Assembly: GCF_027257975.1 (NCBI RefSeq)
Contig: NZ_JANZKX010000002.1
Span: 62,001 to 126,000, forward strand
From: Pelomonas sp. BJYL3
GTDB taxonomy: Bacteria; Pseudomonadota; Gammaproteobacteria; Burkholderiales; Burkholderiaceae_C
Reading direction: 5' to 3'
DNA: 64,000 nucleotides
Positions within the stretch are counted from its first letter, which is position 1; every line of letters starts with the position of its first letter. Under the pieces are notes generated by a model that saw only the letters and a list, made by a program, of their open reading frames with translations, was not told the origin of the DNA and did not search any database. Shown one piece after another: positions 27,903-39,419 of the stretch. A program made the position numbers and the translations under genes.

Positions 27903-30104
27903 GTCGGCGGGCATGGGGCGGCCGTAGTGCCAGCCCTGGGCCCAGTCGCAGCCTTCGCGGCGCAGCCATTCGGCCTGCTGGGCGGTCTCCACGCCCTCGG
28001 CGAGCACGTCCAGGTTGAGGCTGTGGGCCAGGACGATGACGGTGCGGGCGATGGCGGCAACGTTGTTGTCCTCGCCCAGCTCCTGCACGAAGCTGCGGTC
28101 GATCTTGAGGGTCTGCACCGGCATGCGCTTGAGGTAAGCCAGCGAGGAGTAGCCGGTGCCGAAATCGTCGATGGCCACGCGCACGCCGCGATCCGCCAGC
28201 TGGTTGAGCAGGCGGATGGCCTGCTCGGCGTCCTCCAGCAGCAGGCTCTCGGTGACCTCCAGCTCCAGCGCCGTGGCCGGGCAGCCGGTGCTCATCAGGA
28301 TGAAGTCCAGGGCCAGGATGAAGTCGGGCTGGCGCAGCTGGCGGGCCGAGACGTTCACGGCCACCTGCTGCGGCTTGCCGGGCTGGCCCTGCCAGCGCGC
28401 GGCCTGGGCGCAGGCCTGCTCCAGCACCCAGCGGCCGATGGGCACGATGAGGCCGGTGTCCTCGGCCAGGGGGATGAACTCGGCCGGGGAAATGGGCCCG
28501 CGGGTGGGATGGCGCCAGCGCAGCAGGGCCTCGGCGCCGATCAGCTGGCCGTCGGACAGCCGCACCTGAGGCTGGTACTCGAGCCGGAACTGCGCTGCCT
28601 CATTGGCCAGGCGCAGGGCGTGGGTCAGCTCGAAGCGCTGCTGCACGGCCTGGGTCAGCTCGGGGCGGTAGGACTGCACGCTGTTGCGCGCATGGCCCTT
28701 GGCACGGCACATGGCGGCCTCGGCATTGCGCAGCAGCTCGTCCACCGTCTGGCCATCGGTGGGGAAGAGGGCCAGGCCGATGCTGGCGCCGATGTTGAAG
28801 CGCTGCAGGCCCACGTGGATGGGCTCGTCCATGGCCTGGATCAGGCGGTCGCCCAGGCGCAGGGCGGCGGATTCGTCGTCCAGCCCGCCCAGCACGATGG
28901 CGAATTCATCGGCGCCCACGCGGGCCACGGAGTCGCTGGCGCGCACCACGTTGACGAAGCGCTCGGCCGCCGTGCGCAGCACCTGGTCGCCCGCGGCGTG
29001 GCCGGCGATGTCGTTGACGTCGCGGAAGTCGTCGAGGTCGATGAAGAGCACCGCCACCTTGCCCTGCGCACGCTGGGCCTGGCCGATCTCGCGCTCGATG
29101 CGGTCGCGCATCAGGGCCGAGTTGGGCAGGCCGGTGAGGCGGTCATGCAGGGACTGGTGCAGCAGCGCGGCCTCGGTGGCCTTGATGCGGGAGATGTCGG
29201 TCAGCACGCTGAGGTACTGGAGGCCCTCGCCCTGGCCGGCATCGGGGTCGACGCGCACCACGGTGGCCCACACGGGCACCGGGTCGCCGCTCTTGTGGCG
29301 CACCATCAGCTCGCCGCTCCAGTGGCCCTGGCTCTCGACCTGGGCATGCAGGGCGAGCAGCTGCTCGGGGTCCTGTTCGCCGTCGCGCCAGAGCTGGGGC
29401 ACCTCGCCCAGCAGCTCCTCGCGTTCGTAGCCGCAGATGCGGCTCAGCGCGGGGTTGAGGTCCAGCACCCGCAGCTCCTCGTCGCAGACCAGGATGCCCT
29501 CGCCGCAGTGGGCGAAGACGGTCTCGGCGCGGCGCGCCTTCTCGCGCGCCAGTTGCAGCTCGGTGACGTCGCGGCCGATGGCCATGCGGCCGAGGAAGTC
29601 CTCGCCGTCGTGGATGTCCACCTGCACCACGTCCAGGCACTGGCGCTCGCCGTTGGGACGCTGGTACCAGCTGAGCTGGCGGTCGCGCTTGCGGGTCCAG
29701 TCCAGGCGGATGCCGACTTCGTCATCCCGGCGGCCCAGCAGCTCGGCCTCATGGCGCCCTACGGCGGCCTCGAAGGCCGGGTTGCAGCCCTCGTAGGCCC
29801 CCAGGGCGTTCTTCGAGAACATGGGATCGGGCACGGCGTTGAGGAAGGCCCGCAGCCGGGCGCGCTCCTGGCGCAGGCGGCGCAGCTCCTCGCGCCGGCG
29901 CTGCAGGCGCTGGCGCTGGTGCAGGAACAGGGCCAGCACGCCGCCCATGCTCAGGCCACCGGCCACGCAGGCCAGGCCCAGCCACAGGACGGGGTCCTGG
30001 GCATTGAGATCGTTCCAGCTGGGGAGCAGGCCGCCTTGCGCATGGGCGCACAGCGGCAGCAGCAGCGGGCTCGCCATCAGCGGGCGGCGACGCAGAAAGC
30101 GCAT
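27831..30104 (-). CDS. PAS-GGDEF-EAL protein, probable c-di-GMP phosphodiesterase
   Basis: A 757-residue membrane signalling protein. A hydrophobic segment (VLWLGLACVAGGLSMGGVLALFL) near residue 50 is followed by a coiled coil, two PAS domains (about 85-320), a GGDEF domain (about 330-490) and an EAL domain (about 500-740). The GGDEF signature is changed to GADEF (residue about 398), so cyclase activity is doubtful. The EAL domain keeps EALLRW (about 523) and DDFGTGYSSL, so c-di-GMP hydrolysis is the likely activity. Its last 24 codons are duplicated at 25.8 kb. Confidence 0.92.
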   Translation of the reverse strand: MRFLRRRPLMASPLLLPLCAHAQGGLLPSWNDLNAQDPVLWLGLACVAGGLSMGGVLALFLHQRQRLQRRREELRRLRQERARLRAFLNAVPDPMFSKNALGAYEGCNPAFEAAVGRHEAELLGRRDDEVGIRLDWTRKRDRQLSWYQRPNGERQCLDVVQVDIHDGEDFLGRMAIGRDVTELQLAREKARRAETVFAHCGEGILVCDEELRVLDLNPALSRICGYEREELLGEVPQLWRDGEQDPEQLLALHAQVESQGHWSGELMVRHKSGDPVPVWATVVRVDPDAGQGEGLQYLSVLTDISRIKATEAALLHQSLHDRLTGLPNSALMRDRIEREIGQAQRAQGKVAVLFIDLDDFRDVNDIAGHAAGDQVLRTAAERFVNVVRASDSVARVGADEFAIVLGGLDDESAALRLGDRLIQAMDEPIHVGLQRFNIGASIGLALFPTDGQTVDELLRNAEAAMCRAKGHARNSVQSYRPELTQAVQQRFELTHALRLANEAAQFRLEYQPQVRLSDGQLIGAEALLRWRHPTRGPISPAEFIPLAEDTGLIVPIGRWVLEQACAQAARWQGQPGKPQQVAVNVSARQLRQPDFILALDFILMSTGCPATALELEVTESLLLEDAEQAIRLLNQLADRGVRVAIDDFGTGYSSLAYLKRMPVQTLKIDRSFVQELGEDNNVAAIARTVIVLAHSLNLDVLAEGVETAQQAEWLRREGCDWAQGWHYGRPMPADAFELPQPVATEPKLAVVKALQRA

Positions 30105-30318
30105 GGAGCGGCAGACCTTTCGCGAGTCCCGTCAGGCCCAGGGCCTGCGGATCGCTTTATTCATCGGATCGAGCGCCGTCCAACAGCACGTGACGCCCCC
30201 TCTGGACGCGACTGTCAGGCCAAAGTGATCCGAACGGCACGCCGTCTAGGGTTTACCGGGAGCGCATCACTCCGGCATCAGCGAAAAGTTGCACGCTTGA
30301 GCAGGAGCGCCCCGGCGC

Positions 30319-32719
<2,401 letters not shown>

Positions 32720-33994
32720 ATGAGATTCACTCGATGGGCGAGCGCGATCGCCATGATCGGCACCCTGGCGCTGAGCGCCTGCGGCAGCGGCGGCGGCGGC
32801 AACGACGGCAACACCAATGTGCGCCTGCTCAATGCAAGCGTCGGCTACTCCTCCCTGGACCTGAAGGTCAATGACACCAAGGTGAGCTCGGGCGTCAACT
32901 TCGGCACCGTGTCCAACTACGGCAGCATCAGCACCGGCAGCAACACCTCCGAGCTGCTGGTCGCGGGCACCACCACCCTGCTGTCCGCCCCGGGCCTCAG
33001 CAACCTGATCAAGGACGGCAACTACTCGCTGATCGCCTTTGGCGCCAGCGGCTCCCTGTCGACCCGTCTGCTGAACGAGTCGGAGCCCGAGCCGGCCTCC
33101 GGCAGCACCAAGCTGCTGACGCTGAACCTGTCGCCGGACGCCGGCACCGTGGACGTCTACGTGACCGCCCCCGGCGCCTCGCTGGACGATGCCACCCCCC
33201 TGGCCGCTTCCCTGGTCCCGGGCAATGGTGACGCCTACCGCACCATCACCTCGGGCACCTACCGGATCCGCGTGACCTCGGCCACCAACAAGAAAGACCT
33301 GCGCCTGGACATCCCCAGCGTCAACCTGGACTCGGCCAAGGTCAACACCCTGGTGCTGACCAGCGCCACCGGTGGCGTGATGGTCAACGGCCTGCTGCTG
33401 GCCCAGCAGGGCGCCGTGACCAAGTACGAGAACGGCCTGGCCAAGGTGCGCGCTATGTCGGCCCTGACCCGCGACGACAGCGCCACGGTCAGCTTCAATG
33501 GCACCAAGGCCCTCGAGAACAGGCCTGCTCCGGCTCGCTCCAGCTACTTCGACATCACCGTGACCAACGGTCTCAAGGTCGACTGGAGCGTGAACGGCAC
33601 GGCCCAGGCACCGCAGACCGTGGCCCTGGAACGCAGCGGCGTCTACGGCATCCTGCTGTGGGGCGATGCCGCCGCTCCCACGCTGACCGCGCTGAAGGAA
33701 GACAACTCGCTGCCCACCGGCCTCAACCAGGCCAAGGTCCGCGTCCTGAACAGCGTGAAGGGCCTGGGCAAGGTGTCCCTCTACATCGACGCCCAGCCGC
33801 TGATCGCCGACGTCGAGCCGGGTCAGCTGTCCAGCAGCATCCTGCTCTCGACGACGAGCGAAATTCAGTTCGACGTCCGCGCCGGCGCACCGACGGTCTT
33901 CCTGTCCAAGAAGACGCTGACGGCCAACAAGGTCTACACCATCTGGCTGACCGGCACGCCCGGCGCCCTGGAAGGCACCTGGATCGATCCCTGA
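32720..33994 (+). CDS. DUF4397 lipoprotein
   Basis: A 424-residue precursor with signal peptide and lipobox (GTLALSAC followed by GSGGGG). Two DUF4397-type β-domains are visible: residues about 35-230 (NVRLLNASVGYSSLDLKVND, then DGNYSLIAFG) and 340-420 (KVRVLNSVKGLGKVSLYIDAQ, then KVYTIWLTG). Such proteins are exported and cell-envelope attached; their role is unknown. ATG 32720 has GGAG six bases upstream; a TTG directly before it is in the same frame. Codon use is cleaner than in flanking genes, which suggests good expression. A strong terminator follows. Confidence 0.8.
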   Translation: MRFTRWASAIAMIGTLALSACGSGGGGNDGNTNVRLLNASVGYSSLDLKVNDTKVSSGVNFGTVSNYGSISTGSNTSELLVAGTTTLLSAPGLSNLIKDGNYSLIAFGASGSLSTRLLNESEPEPASGSTKLLTLNLSPDAGTVDVYVTAPGASLDDATPLAASLVPGNGDAYRTITSGTYRIRVTSATNKKDLRLDIPSVNLDSAKVNTLVLTSATGGVMVNGLLLAQQGAVTKYENGLAKVRAMSALTRDDSATVSFNGTKALENRPAPARSSYFDITVTNGLKVDWSVNGTAQAPQTVALERSGVYGILLWGDAAAPTLTALKEDNSLPTGLNQAKVRVLNSVKGLGKVSLYIDAQPLIADVEPGQLSSSILLSTTSEIQFDVRAGAPTVFLSKKTLTANKVYTIWLTGTPGALEGTWIDP

Positions 33995-34014
33995 TCCAGC
34001 CAGCCCGGCTCCCC

Positions 34015-34048
34015 AAACCCCCTGCGCCTCCCGGCCAGGGGGTTTTTT
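34015..34048 (+). terminator. Intrinsic terminator of the DUF4397 gene
   Basis: AAACCCCCTG and CAGGGGGTTT form a 10-bp stem around an 11-nt loop, ending in a run of six T residues. Confidence 0.9.
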
Positions 34049-34110
34049 CTTGGGCGATCGGCAGCGGCGAGGCGCGCTGCTGACAGCATCCGGCCGCCCG
34101 CGCTGGCAAG

Positions 34111-35064
34111 ATGCCGGACATGCCCACCGCCTCCCCGCCCTCCCGGCTGGCCCTCATCGCCGGGCTCCTGGTCATCCTCGCCTGGGGCCTCAACTTCCCC
34201 CTGCAGAAAGCCCTGCTGGCCGCCATGGGGCCAGGGGGCTTCCTGTGCCTGCGCTTCACCCTGATGCCGCTGCTGGTGATCGGCCTGCTGCTGCAGCGCC
34301 ACGGCCTGCGCTGGCCCCGCGTGTCGCGGCAGGACGCCTGGGCCCTGGCGCGCCTGGGCCTGCTGGGCCAGGGGCTGCACCTGATGTTGTCCAGCTTCGG
34401 CGTGCACTGGTCCACGCCCTTCTCCAGCTCGGTGCTGCTGGCCTGCGGGCCCATCTTCACGCTGCTGATCCTGCGTGCCTACGGCCTGGAGCGCCTGCGG
34501 CGGGCCCAGTTGGTGGGCATCGCGCTGGCGGTGGGCGGGGCCCTGCTCTTCATGTCGGACAAGCTGCTGGCGGCCGACTGGCGGGCCGGCGGCGGGGACC
34601 TGGTGCTGCTCGTCGCCGCCGCGCTGTTCTCCTACTACACCGTAGCGGCCAAGCCCCTCATCGAACGCCATGGCGCGGTGCTGGTGATGTGCTACGCCAG
34701 CCTGGCCGCCACGCCGCCGGTGCTGCTGTACGCCGTGCCGGCCGCGCTGCAGACCGACTGGGCCGGCGTCACGCCCGGGCTCTGGCTGGGGGCGTTGTGG
34801 GCCGTCGTAGGCATCGGCTTTGGCAGCTGGCTGGCCTGGGGCTGGGTCAATGCGCAGCGTGGCGTCGCCCGCACGGCGCCCCTGATCTACCTGATGCCGC
34901 CGATCGCCGGCCTGGCCGCCTGGGCGGCGGGGGGCGAGCAGTTCGGCGCTGCCAAGCTGGCAGGCGCCGCCCTGACCCTGGCCGGCGTCGCCTGGGCCCA
35001 GTTTGCCCCGCAGGCCAGTGCCACGCGCCAGGCCGCTGACGCCCAGACCCCGGTGCTGGACTGA
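34111..35064 (+). CDS. EamA-family (DMT superfamily) transporter
   Basis: About 317 residues with ten predicted hydrophobic segments and the two-EamA-repeat layout (ILAWGLNFPLQKALL at the start of repeat 1; FSYYTVAAKPLIERHGAVLV at the start of repeat 2; LIYLMPPIAGLAAW near the end). This family exports metabolites or amino acids; the substrate cannot be predicted. The start is uncertain: ATG at 34111 or 34120, neither with a strong ribosome-binding site. The next gene starts 11 bp downstream and is likely co-transcribed. Confidence 0.85.
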   Translation: MPDMPTASPPSRLALIAGLLVILAWGLNFPLQKALLAAMGPGGFLCLRFTLMPLLVIGLLLQRHGLRWPRVSRQDAWALARLGLLGQGLHLMLSSFGVHWSTPFSSSVLLACGPIFTLLILRAYGLERLRRAQLVGIALAVGGALLFMSDKLLAADWRAGGGDLVLLVAAALFSYYTVAAKPLIERHGAVLVMCYASLAATPPVLLYAVPAALQTDWAGVTPGLWLGALWAVVGIGFGSWLAWGWVNAQRGVARTAPLIYLMPPIAGLAAWAAGGEQFGAAKLAGAALTLAGVAWAQFAPQASATRQAADAQTPVLD

Positions 35065-35075
35065 GGCGAACCCAC

Positions 35076-35849
35076 ATGGCCCTGGGCACCCCGCATTGGC
35101 GCCGTCTGCGTGAGATCTGGCGCAGCGCCGGCTGGCCCTGCCAGGACCTGGTGGAGGTCGAACTGCTGGCGGCCGGCCTGCTGGAGCGGCTCAGCGAGGG
35201 GCCGCGGGAACGGCTGCGGGTCACCGACGCCGGCATCCAGGCCCTGGCCGCCACCCTGGACCGCAACCGCCAGGCCCGCGATGCGCATGAGCAGCTGGTG
35301 GGCCGCGTGGCCCTGGAGCTGCAGCGCGGCGGGCGCGTCGTCTGGCGCGGTCTGAGCCTGCGGGCCGGGCTGCCCGGCGAGGCGGCGCCGCCTGCCGAAG
35401 CCGGCACGCTGATCGACGCCGCGGCGCCAGTGCCCGCCGCCCGGCCGCGCTGGGTCAATGCCATGCCTGACGTCTTCTCCATCCGCCACACCACGGTGCC
35501 GGACTACCTGGACGTGGCCGTGCACGAGATCAAGGTCAGCCGCGCCGACTTGCTGGGGGAGCTGCGACGCCCGGCCAAGTCCCAGGCCTACCTGGCCCTG
35601 AGCAGCCAGTGCTGGTTCGTGCTGAAGGCGGGCATCGCCGAGCCGCATGAGATCCCGCCCGAGTTCGGCGTGCTGCTGGCGCACGCCCAGCACCTGGAGC
35701 TGGCCCGCCCGGCGCCGCGGCGACCGCATCAACCCGATTTCGCCACCTGGATGGCCCTGGCCCGCCATGCCTGCGAAGCGCCGCCTCAGGACGACGCGCA
35801 GGGCCGCCTGGGCGAGCCAGCGCCCGGCGCGCCGCCCGAGGACCGTTAA
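35076..35849 (+). CDS. Putative MmcB-like protein with PD-(D/E)XK-type motif
   Basis: A 257-residue soluble protein. The N-terminal third looks like a winged helix (DLVEVELLAAGLLERL, ERLRVTDAGIQALAATLDRNRQARD). The C-terminal half contains MPDVFSIRHTTVPDYLDVAVHEIKVSRADLL, then RRPAKSQAYLALSSQCWFVL. An Asp after Pro, followed by a strand with Glu-x-Lys (EIK) and a later Lys/Tyr, fits the PD-(D/E)XK nuclease fold and resembles MmcB-type DNA-repair proteins. Nuclease activity is an inference. It follows the EamA gene by 11 bp with GAGG near the ATG. Confidence 0.5.
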   Translation: MALGTPHWRRLREIWRSAGWPCQDLVEVELLAAGLLERLSEGPRERLRVTDAGIQALAATLDRNRQARDAHEQLVGRVALELQRGGRVVWRGLSLRAGLPGEAAPPAEAGTLIDAAAPVPAARPRWVNAMPDVFSIRHTTVPDYLDVAVHEIKVSRADLLGELRRPAKSQAYLALSSQCWFVLKAGIAEPHEIPPEFGVLLAHAQHLELARPAPRRPHQPDFATWMALARHACEAPPQDDAQGRLGEPAPGAPPEDR

Positions 35850-35909
35850 GAAAACGCTCATCTGCGGCGCCCACCATGAGCCCATCGAAAGCCAATGCTG
35901 GAGAGCCTC

Positions 35910-36665
35910 ATGGACATCACACAAGACCCGCCGCGCGACAGCGGCATGCCGGACGCAGCGCGCCCGGCACAGCGCCGGATCCTCGACGCCCCGACGCGCC
36001 TGGTGCACTGGGCCCTGGCCCTCAGCTTTGCCGGGGCCTACGTCACGGCCGAGCAGGAGGCCTGGCACGGACTGCACATCAGCTTCGGCTACACCGCCCT
36101 GGGTCTGGCCCTGTGGCGGGTGCTGTGGGGCCTGCTGGGCCCACGCCGCAGCCGACTGTCCGCCCTGCTGAACCGCGTCCGCGGGGCCTGGCAGGGGCGG
36201 CCGGAGGCCAGCCGCCTGCTGGGCGCCGGGCAGGCTGCGGCGGCACTGGGCCTGCTGGGCCTGGCCCTGCTGAGCGGTTTCAGCGGCCTGGCCCTGGACC
36301 AGGAATGGCTGGGCGAGGCCCTGGAGGAGCTGCACGAGGCCAGCGGCGAGATCATGCTTTTCGTCGTGCTGCTGCACCTGGGCCTGCTGGCGGGGCTGTC
36401 GCTGATGCGGCGCCGCAATGCCTTCGCGCCCATGTTCAGCGGCCGCCAGGCGGGCCCCGGCCCGGACCTGGTCCGCCACAGCCTCTGGCCCCTGGCCCTG
36501 GGAATCGCGACCCTGATCGCCGCCTTCTGGGCCTGGCAGTGGAACAGCGGCGCGCTCGCCCGGGGCGAGGAGCGGCACGGCGGCCATGAGCGGCAATCGG
36601 TGCATGATGGGCGGCACGACAAGGGCGAGCACCACCGCGGGCGCTCGCACGACGACGACGACTGA
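35910..36665 (+). CDS. Cytochrome b561 with His/Asp-rich C-terminal tail
   Basis: A 251-residue integral membrane di-haem protein. Four transmembrane helices carry the expected haem histidines (LVHWALALSFAG, EAWHGLHISFGY, ELHEASGE, LLHLGLLAGLSL). It would move electrons between quinone and a periplasmic acceptor. Unusually, the last 35 residues form a hydrophilic tail with seven histidines and ending in DDDD, a likely metal-binding segment. ATG 35910 has GGAG six bases upstream; an ATG at 35895 has none. The two-component genes follow within 24 and 12 bp, so this is an operon. Confidence 0.88.
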   Translation: MDITQDPPRDSGMPDAARPAQRRILDAPTRLVHWALALSFAGAYVTAEQEAWHGLHISFGYTALGLALWRVLWGLLGPRRSRLSALLNRVRGAWQGRPEASRLLGAGQAAAALGLLGLALLSGFSGLALDQEWLGEALEELHEASGEIMLFVVLLHLGLLAGLSLMRRRNAFAPMFSGRQAGPGPDLVRHSLWPLALGIATLIAAFWAWQWNSGALARGEERHGGHERQSVHDGRHDKGEHHRGRSHDDDD

Positions 36666-36688
36666 GCCCCCCGGAGACCGCCCCGACC

Positions 36689-37357
36689 ATGCGCATCCTG
36701 CTCGCCGAAGACGACACCCTGCTGGGCGACGGCCTGCGCGCCGGCCTGCGCCAGCAGGGCTTCCAGGTCGACTGGGTGCGGGACGGCGCCGCCGCCGAGC
36801 GCGAGCTGCGGGCCGAGCCCTATGCCGCCGCCGTGCTGGACCTGGGCCTGCCGCAGCTGGACGGCCTGGAGGTGCTGGCCCGCATCCGCGCCGCGGGCGT
36901 GGCACTGCCGGTGCTGGTGCTGACAGCGCGTGACGCCGTGCCGGACCGCATCCGTGGCCTGGACCTGGGCGCCGACGACTACGTCATCAAGCCGGTGGAC
37001 CTGCACGAGCTCGCCGCCAGGCTGCGCGCCCTGGTGCGCCGCGCCCATGGTCAGCCGCAGGAGCGCCTGCAGGTGCAGGACCTGGTGCTGGACCCCGCCG
37101 CACGCAGCGTGCAGCGCGCCGGCCGGCCCGTCGCACTGGCCACGCGGGAGTTCGACCTGCTGCAGCTGCTGATGCTGTCAGCCGGCCGCGTGCTCTCGCG
37201 CGAGCTGCTGGAACAGCAGCTCTACGCCTGGGGCACGGAGGTGGAGAGCAACGCCATCGAGGTCCACATCCACCACCTGCGCAAGAAGCTGGGTCCCGGC
37301 CTGATCCAGACGGTGCGCGGCGTGGGCTACCTGCTCAGCCGCGAGCCCCTGCCCTGA
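36689..37357 (+). CDS. OmpR-family response regulator (QseB/PmrA type)
   Basis: A 222-residue regulator. The receiver domain has the acidic pair E7/D8, phospho-acceptor D51 (AVLDLGLPQLDG) and the conserved Lys in YVIKPVD. The winged-helix output domain covers about residues 125-220 (ATREFDLLQLLMLSAGRVLSRELLEQQLY, VHIHHLRKKLG). It resembles QseB, PmrA and TctD. It lies 24 bp after the b561 gene and 12 bp before the kinase gene, so it probably controls its own operon in response to the kinase signal. Confidence 0.92.
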   Translation: MRILLAEDDTLLGDGLRAGLRQQGFQVDWVRDGAAAERELRAEPYAAAVLDLGLPQLDGLEVLARIRAAGVALPVLVLTARDAVPDRIRGLDLGADDYVIKPVDLHELAARLRALVRRAHGQPQERLQVQDLVLDPAARSVQRAGRPVALATREFDLLQLLMLSAGRVLSRELLEQQLYAWGTEVESNAIEVHIHHLRKKLGPGLIQTVRGVGYLLSREPLP

Positions 37358-37368
37358 GGCGGCCAGCC

Positions 37369-38745
37369 ATGAGGGCCCTGCTCCATCCCCGTTCCCTGCA
37401 GGCCCGGCTGCTGGCCCTGGTCCTGGCCCTGGTGCTGGGCCTGTGGGCGCTGAGCAGCCTCAGCACCGGCCTGGATGCCCGCCATGAGCTGGACGAGCTG
37501 CTGGACGCCCACCTCGCGCAGGCCGCCGCCCTGCTGGTGGCGCGCCAGTCAGGCGTGCCGCACGAGGGCGCGGCCGCGGAGCCCCGGGAGCTGCGGCCCG
37601 AGGCACCCAGCCTGCACCGCTATGCCTCCAAGGTGGCCTTCCAGGTCTTCCATGAGGGGCAGCTGGTGCTGCGCTCCGCCAATGCGCCGGCGACACCCCT
37701 GCTGCCCCTCGCCGACGCTGCAGGCTTTCGCAACGTGCAGCGCGAGGGCCAGGCCTGGCGCATCTTCGCGACCCAGGGCGCGGAGGGCGACATCCTCGTG
37801 CTCGTCGGTGAGCAGCTGCAGTCGCGGGCCGACATCCTGCACGCCGTGCTGCGCGGCATGCTGTGGCCCCTGTTGCTGGCCCTGCCGTTGCTGGCCCTGG
37901 GCCTGTGGTGGGGCGTGCACCGCGGCATGAGCCCCTTGCGCGAACTCGGCCGCCAGCTGCGCGCCCGCTCTGCCGCCGAGCTGCAGCCGCTGCAGCTGCC
38001 GGCCGCCCCGCTGGAGATGCAGCCCCTGCTGGAGGCCCTCAACACCCTTTTCGCCCGCATCCAGGCCCTGATGGAGAGCGAACGCCGCTTCACCGCCGAT
38101 GCGGCGCACGAGCTGCGCACCCCCATCGCCGCCATCCGAACCCAGGCCCAGGTGGCGCTGGCGGCGGGCGGGGACGAAGCCACGCGGACCCATGCCCTGC
38201 AGGCCACGCTGGCCGGATGCGACCGCGCGGCACGGCTGGTCGAGCAACTGCTGACCCTGGCGCGCCTGGAGACCGGCCAAGGGCCCGCGCTCCAGCCTCT
38301 GGACCTGTCAGCCCTGGCCCGCCAGGCCCTGGCCGAGCAGGTGCCTCGCGCCCTGCCGGCCCGCCAGCAGCTGGCCCTGGAGGGCGGCGACACCGTCTGC
38401 CTCGTCATGGGCGACAGCACCCTGCTCGCCGCCCTGCTGCGCAATCTCCTGGACAACGCCCTGCGCTACAGCCCCGAGGGCGCCCGGGTGCAGCTGCAGC
38501 TGGGCCGGCAGGCGGGCGAGGTGCTGCTGTGCCTGGAGGACAGCGGGCCCGGACTGGACGAGGCGGCGCTGGCCCGGCTGGGCGAGCGCTTCTTCCGCCA
38601 GCTGGGCACCGGCCAGGAAGGCAGCGGGCTCGGGTGGTCCATCGTGCGCCGCATCGCGGCGGTGCATGGCGCGCGGGTGGCGGTCGACCGCAGCACGGCG
38701 CTGGGGGGCTTGCGCGTGCAGCTGTGGCTGAAGGCGGCGCGCTGA
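37369..38745 (+). CDS. Sensor histidine kinase (QseC type)
   Basis: A 458-residue inner-membrane kinase. Two transmembrane segments (about residues 13-30 and 160-182) bracket a periplasmic sensor domain of about 130 residues. A short HAMP region leads to the phospho-acceptor helix (AADAAHELRTPIAAIRTQ) and a catalytic ATPase domain with N-box (LLRNLLDNALRYSPEG) and G-boxes (EDSGPGLDE, GSGLGWSIV). It forms the cognate pair with the preceding regulator. The ligand is unknown; coupling to a b561 with a metal-binding tail hints at metal or redox stress. Confidence 0.92.
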   Translation: MRALLHPRSLQARLLALVLALVLGLWALSSLSTGLDARHELDELLDAHLAQAAALLVARQSGVPHEGAAAEPRELRPEAPSLHRYASKVAFQVFHEGQLVLRSANAPATPLLPLADAAGFRNVQREGQAWRIFATQGAEGDILVLVGEQLQSRADILHAVLRGMLWPLLLALPLLALGLWWGVHRGMSPLRELGRQLRARSAAELQPLQLPAAPLEMQPLLEALNTLFARIQALMESERRFTADAAHELRTPIAAIRTQAQVALAAGGDEATRTHALQATLAGCDRAARLVEQLLTLARLETGQGPALQPLDLSALARQALAEQVPRALPARQQLALEGGDTVCLVMGDSTLLAALLRNLLDNALRYSPEGARVQLQLGRQAGEVLLCLEDSGPGLDEAALARLGERFFRQLGTGQEGSGLGWSIVRRIAAVHGARVAVDRSTALGGLRVQLWLKAAR

Positions 38746-38859
38746 ACCGGCCCCTGGGGCGCACACCGCACCCTCGCGCCTGCGCCGGGGCCCATGCCCT
38801 TTGGATTGGCGCTGCTGGCTTGCCAGAATGAGCCGCCTTCTCCGCAGTACGAAAGCGCC

Positions 38860-39270
38860 ATGTCCACCGACTACACCCTGCTCCGGCAGACCCCCAGCGT
38901 CCAGACCTACCGCCACCTGCGCCAGCAGGCCGGCCTGAGCGACAAGAGCGACACCGCGGCGGCCCGCGGCCTGCGCCAGACCCTGTTCGCCGTGCAGCTG
39001 CTGCAGGGCGAGGAGGTGGTGGGCATGGGCCGGGTGATCGGCGACGACGGCTGCTTCTACCAGGTGGTGGACATCGCCGTGCTGCCCGCCCACCAGGGAC
39101 GCGGCCTGGGCAAGCGCATCATGACCGCGCTGTGCGAGTGGCTGCATGCGCGCGCGCCGCGCACCGCCTACGTCAGCCTGATCGCCGACGGCGAGGCCCA
39201 CCGCCTCTATGCCCAGTTCGGCTTCCAGCCCACGGCCCCGGCCTCGATCGGCATGGCACTGAAGCTCTGA
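38860..39270 (+). CDS. GNAT-family N-acetyltransferase
   Basis: A 136-residue protein with the complete GNAT core: GRVIGDDGCFYQVVDIAVLPAHQGRGLGKRIM (acetyl-CoA pyrophosphate loop Q-G-R-G-L-G) and the late LYAQFGFQPTAP strand. The short form resembles YhbS/ElaA-like small-molecule acetyltransferases. The substrate is unknown. Only a weak purine stretch precedes the ATG at 38860; in-frame codons upstream are open but lack coding character. No partner gene nearby. Confidence 0.85.
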   Translation: MSTDYTLLRQTPSVQTYRHLRQQAGLSDKSDTAAARGLRQTLFAVQLLQGEEVVGMGRVIGDDGCFYQVVDIAVLPAHQGRGLGKRIMTALCEWLHARAPRTAYVSLIADGEAHRLYAQFGFQPTAPASIGMALKL

Positions 39271-39419
39271 GCTGGACTGGCGCCGGCCGCCGCCCCGGTC
39301 GATATGCCCTTTGCGCAGATCGCCCGGACGAGCCCGCATAGGCAGGGCCGCGAGCTTGGGTTCACAATGCGCCCTTCTTCACCCGACACCGGCCTTCCAC
39401 GAGGGGGCCGCATGAACGC

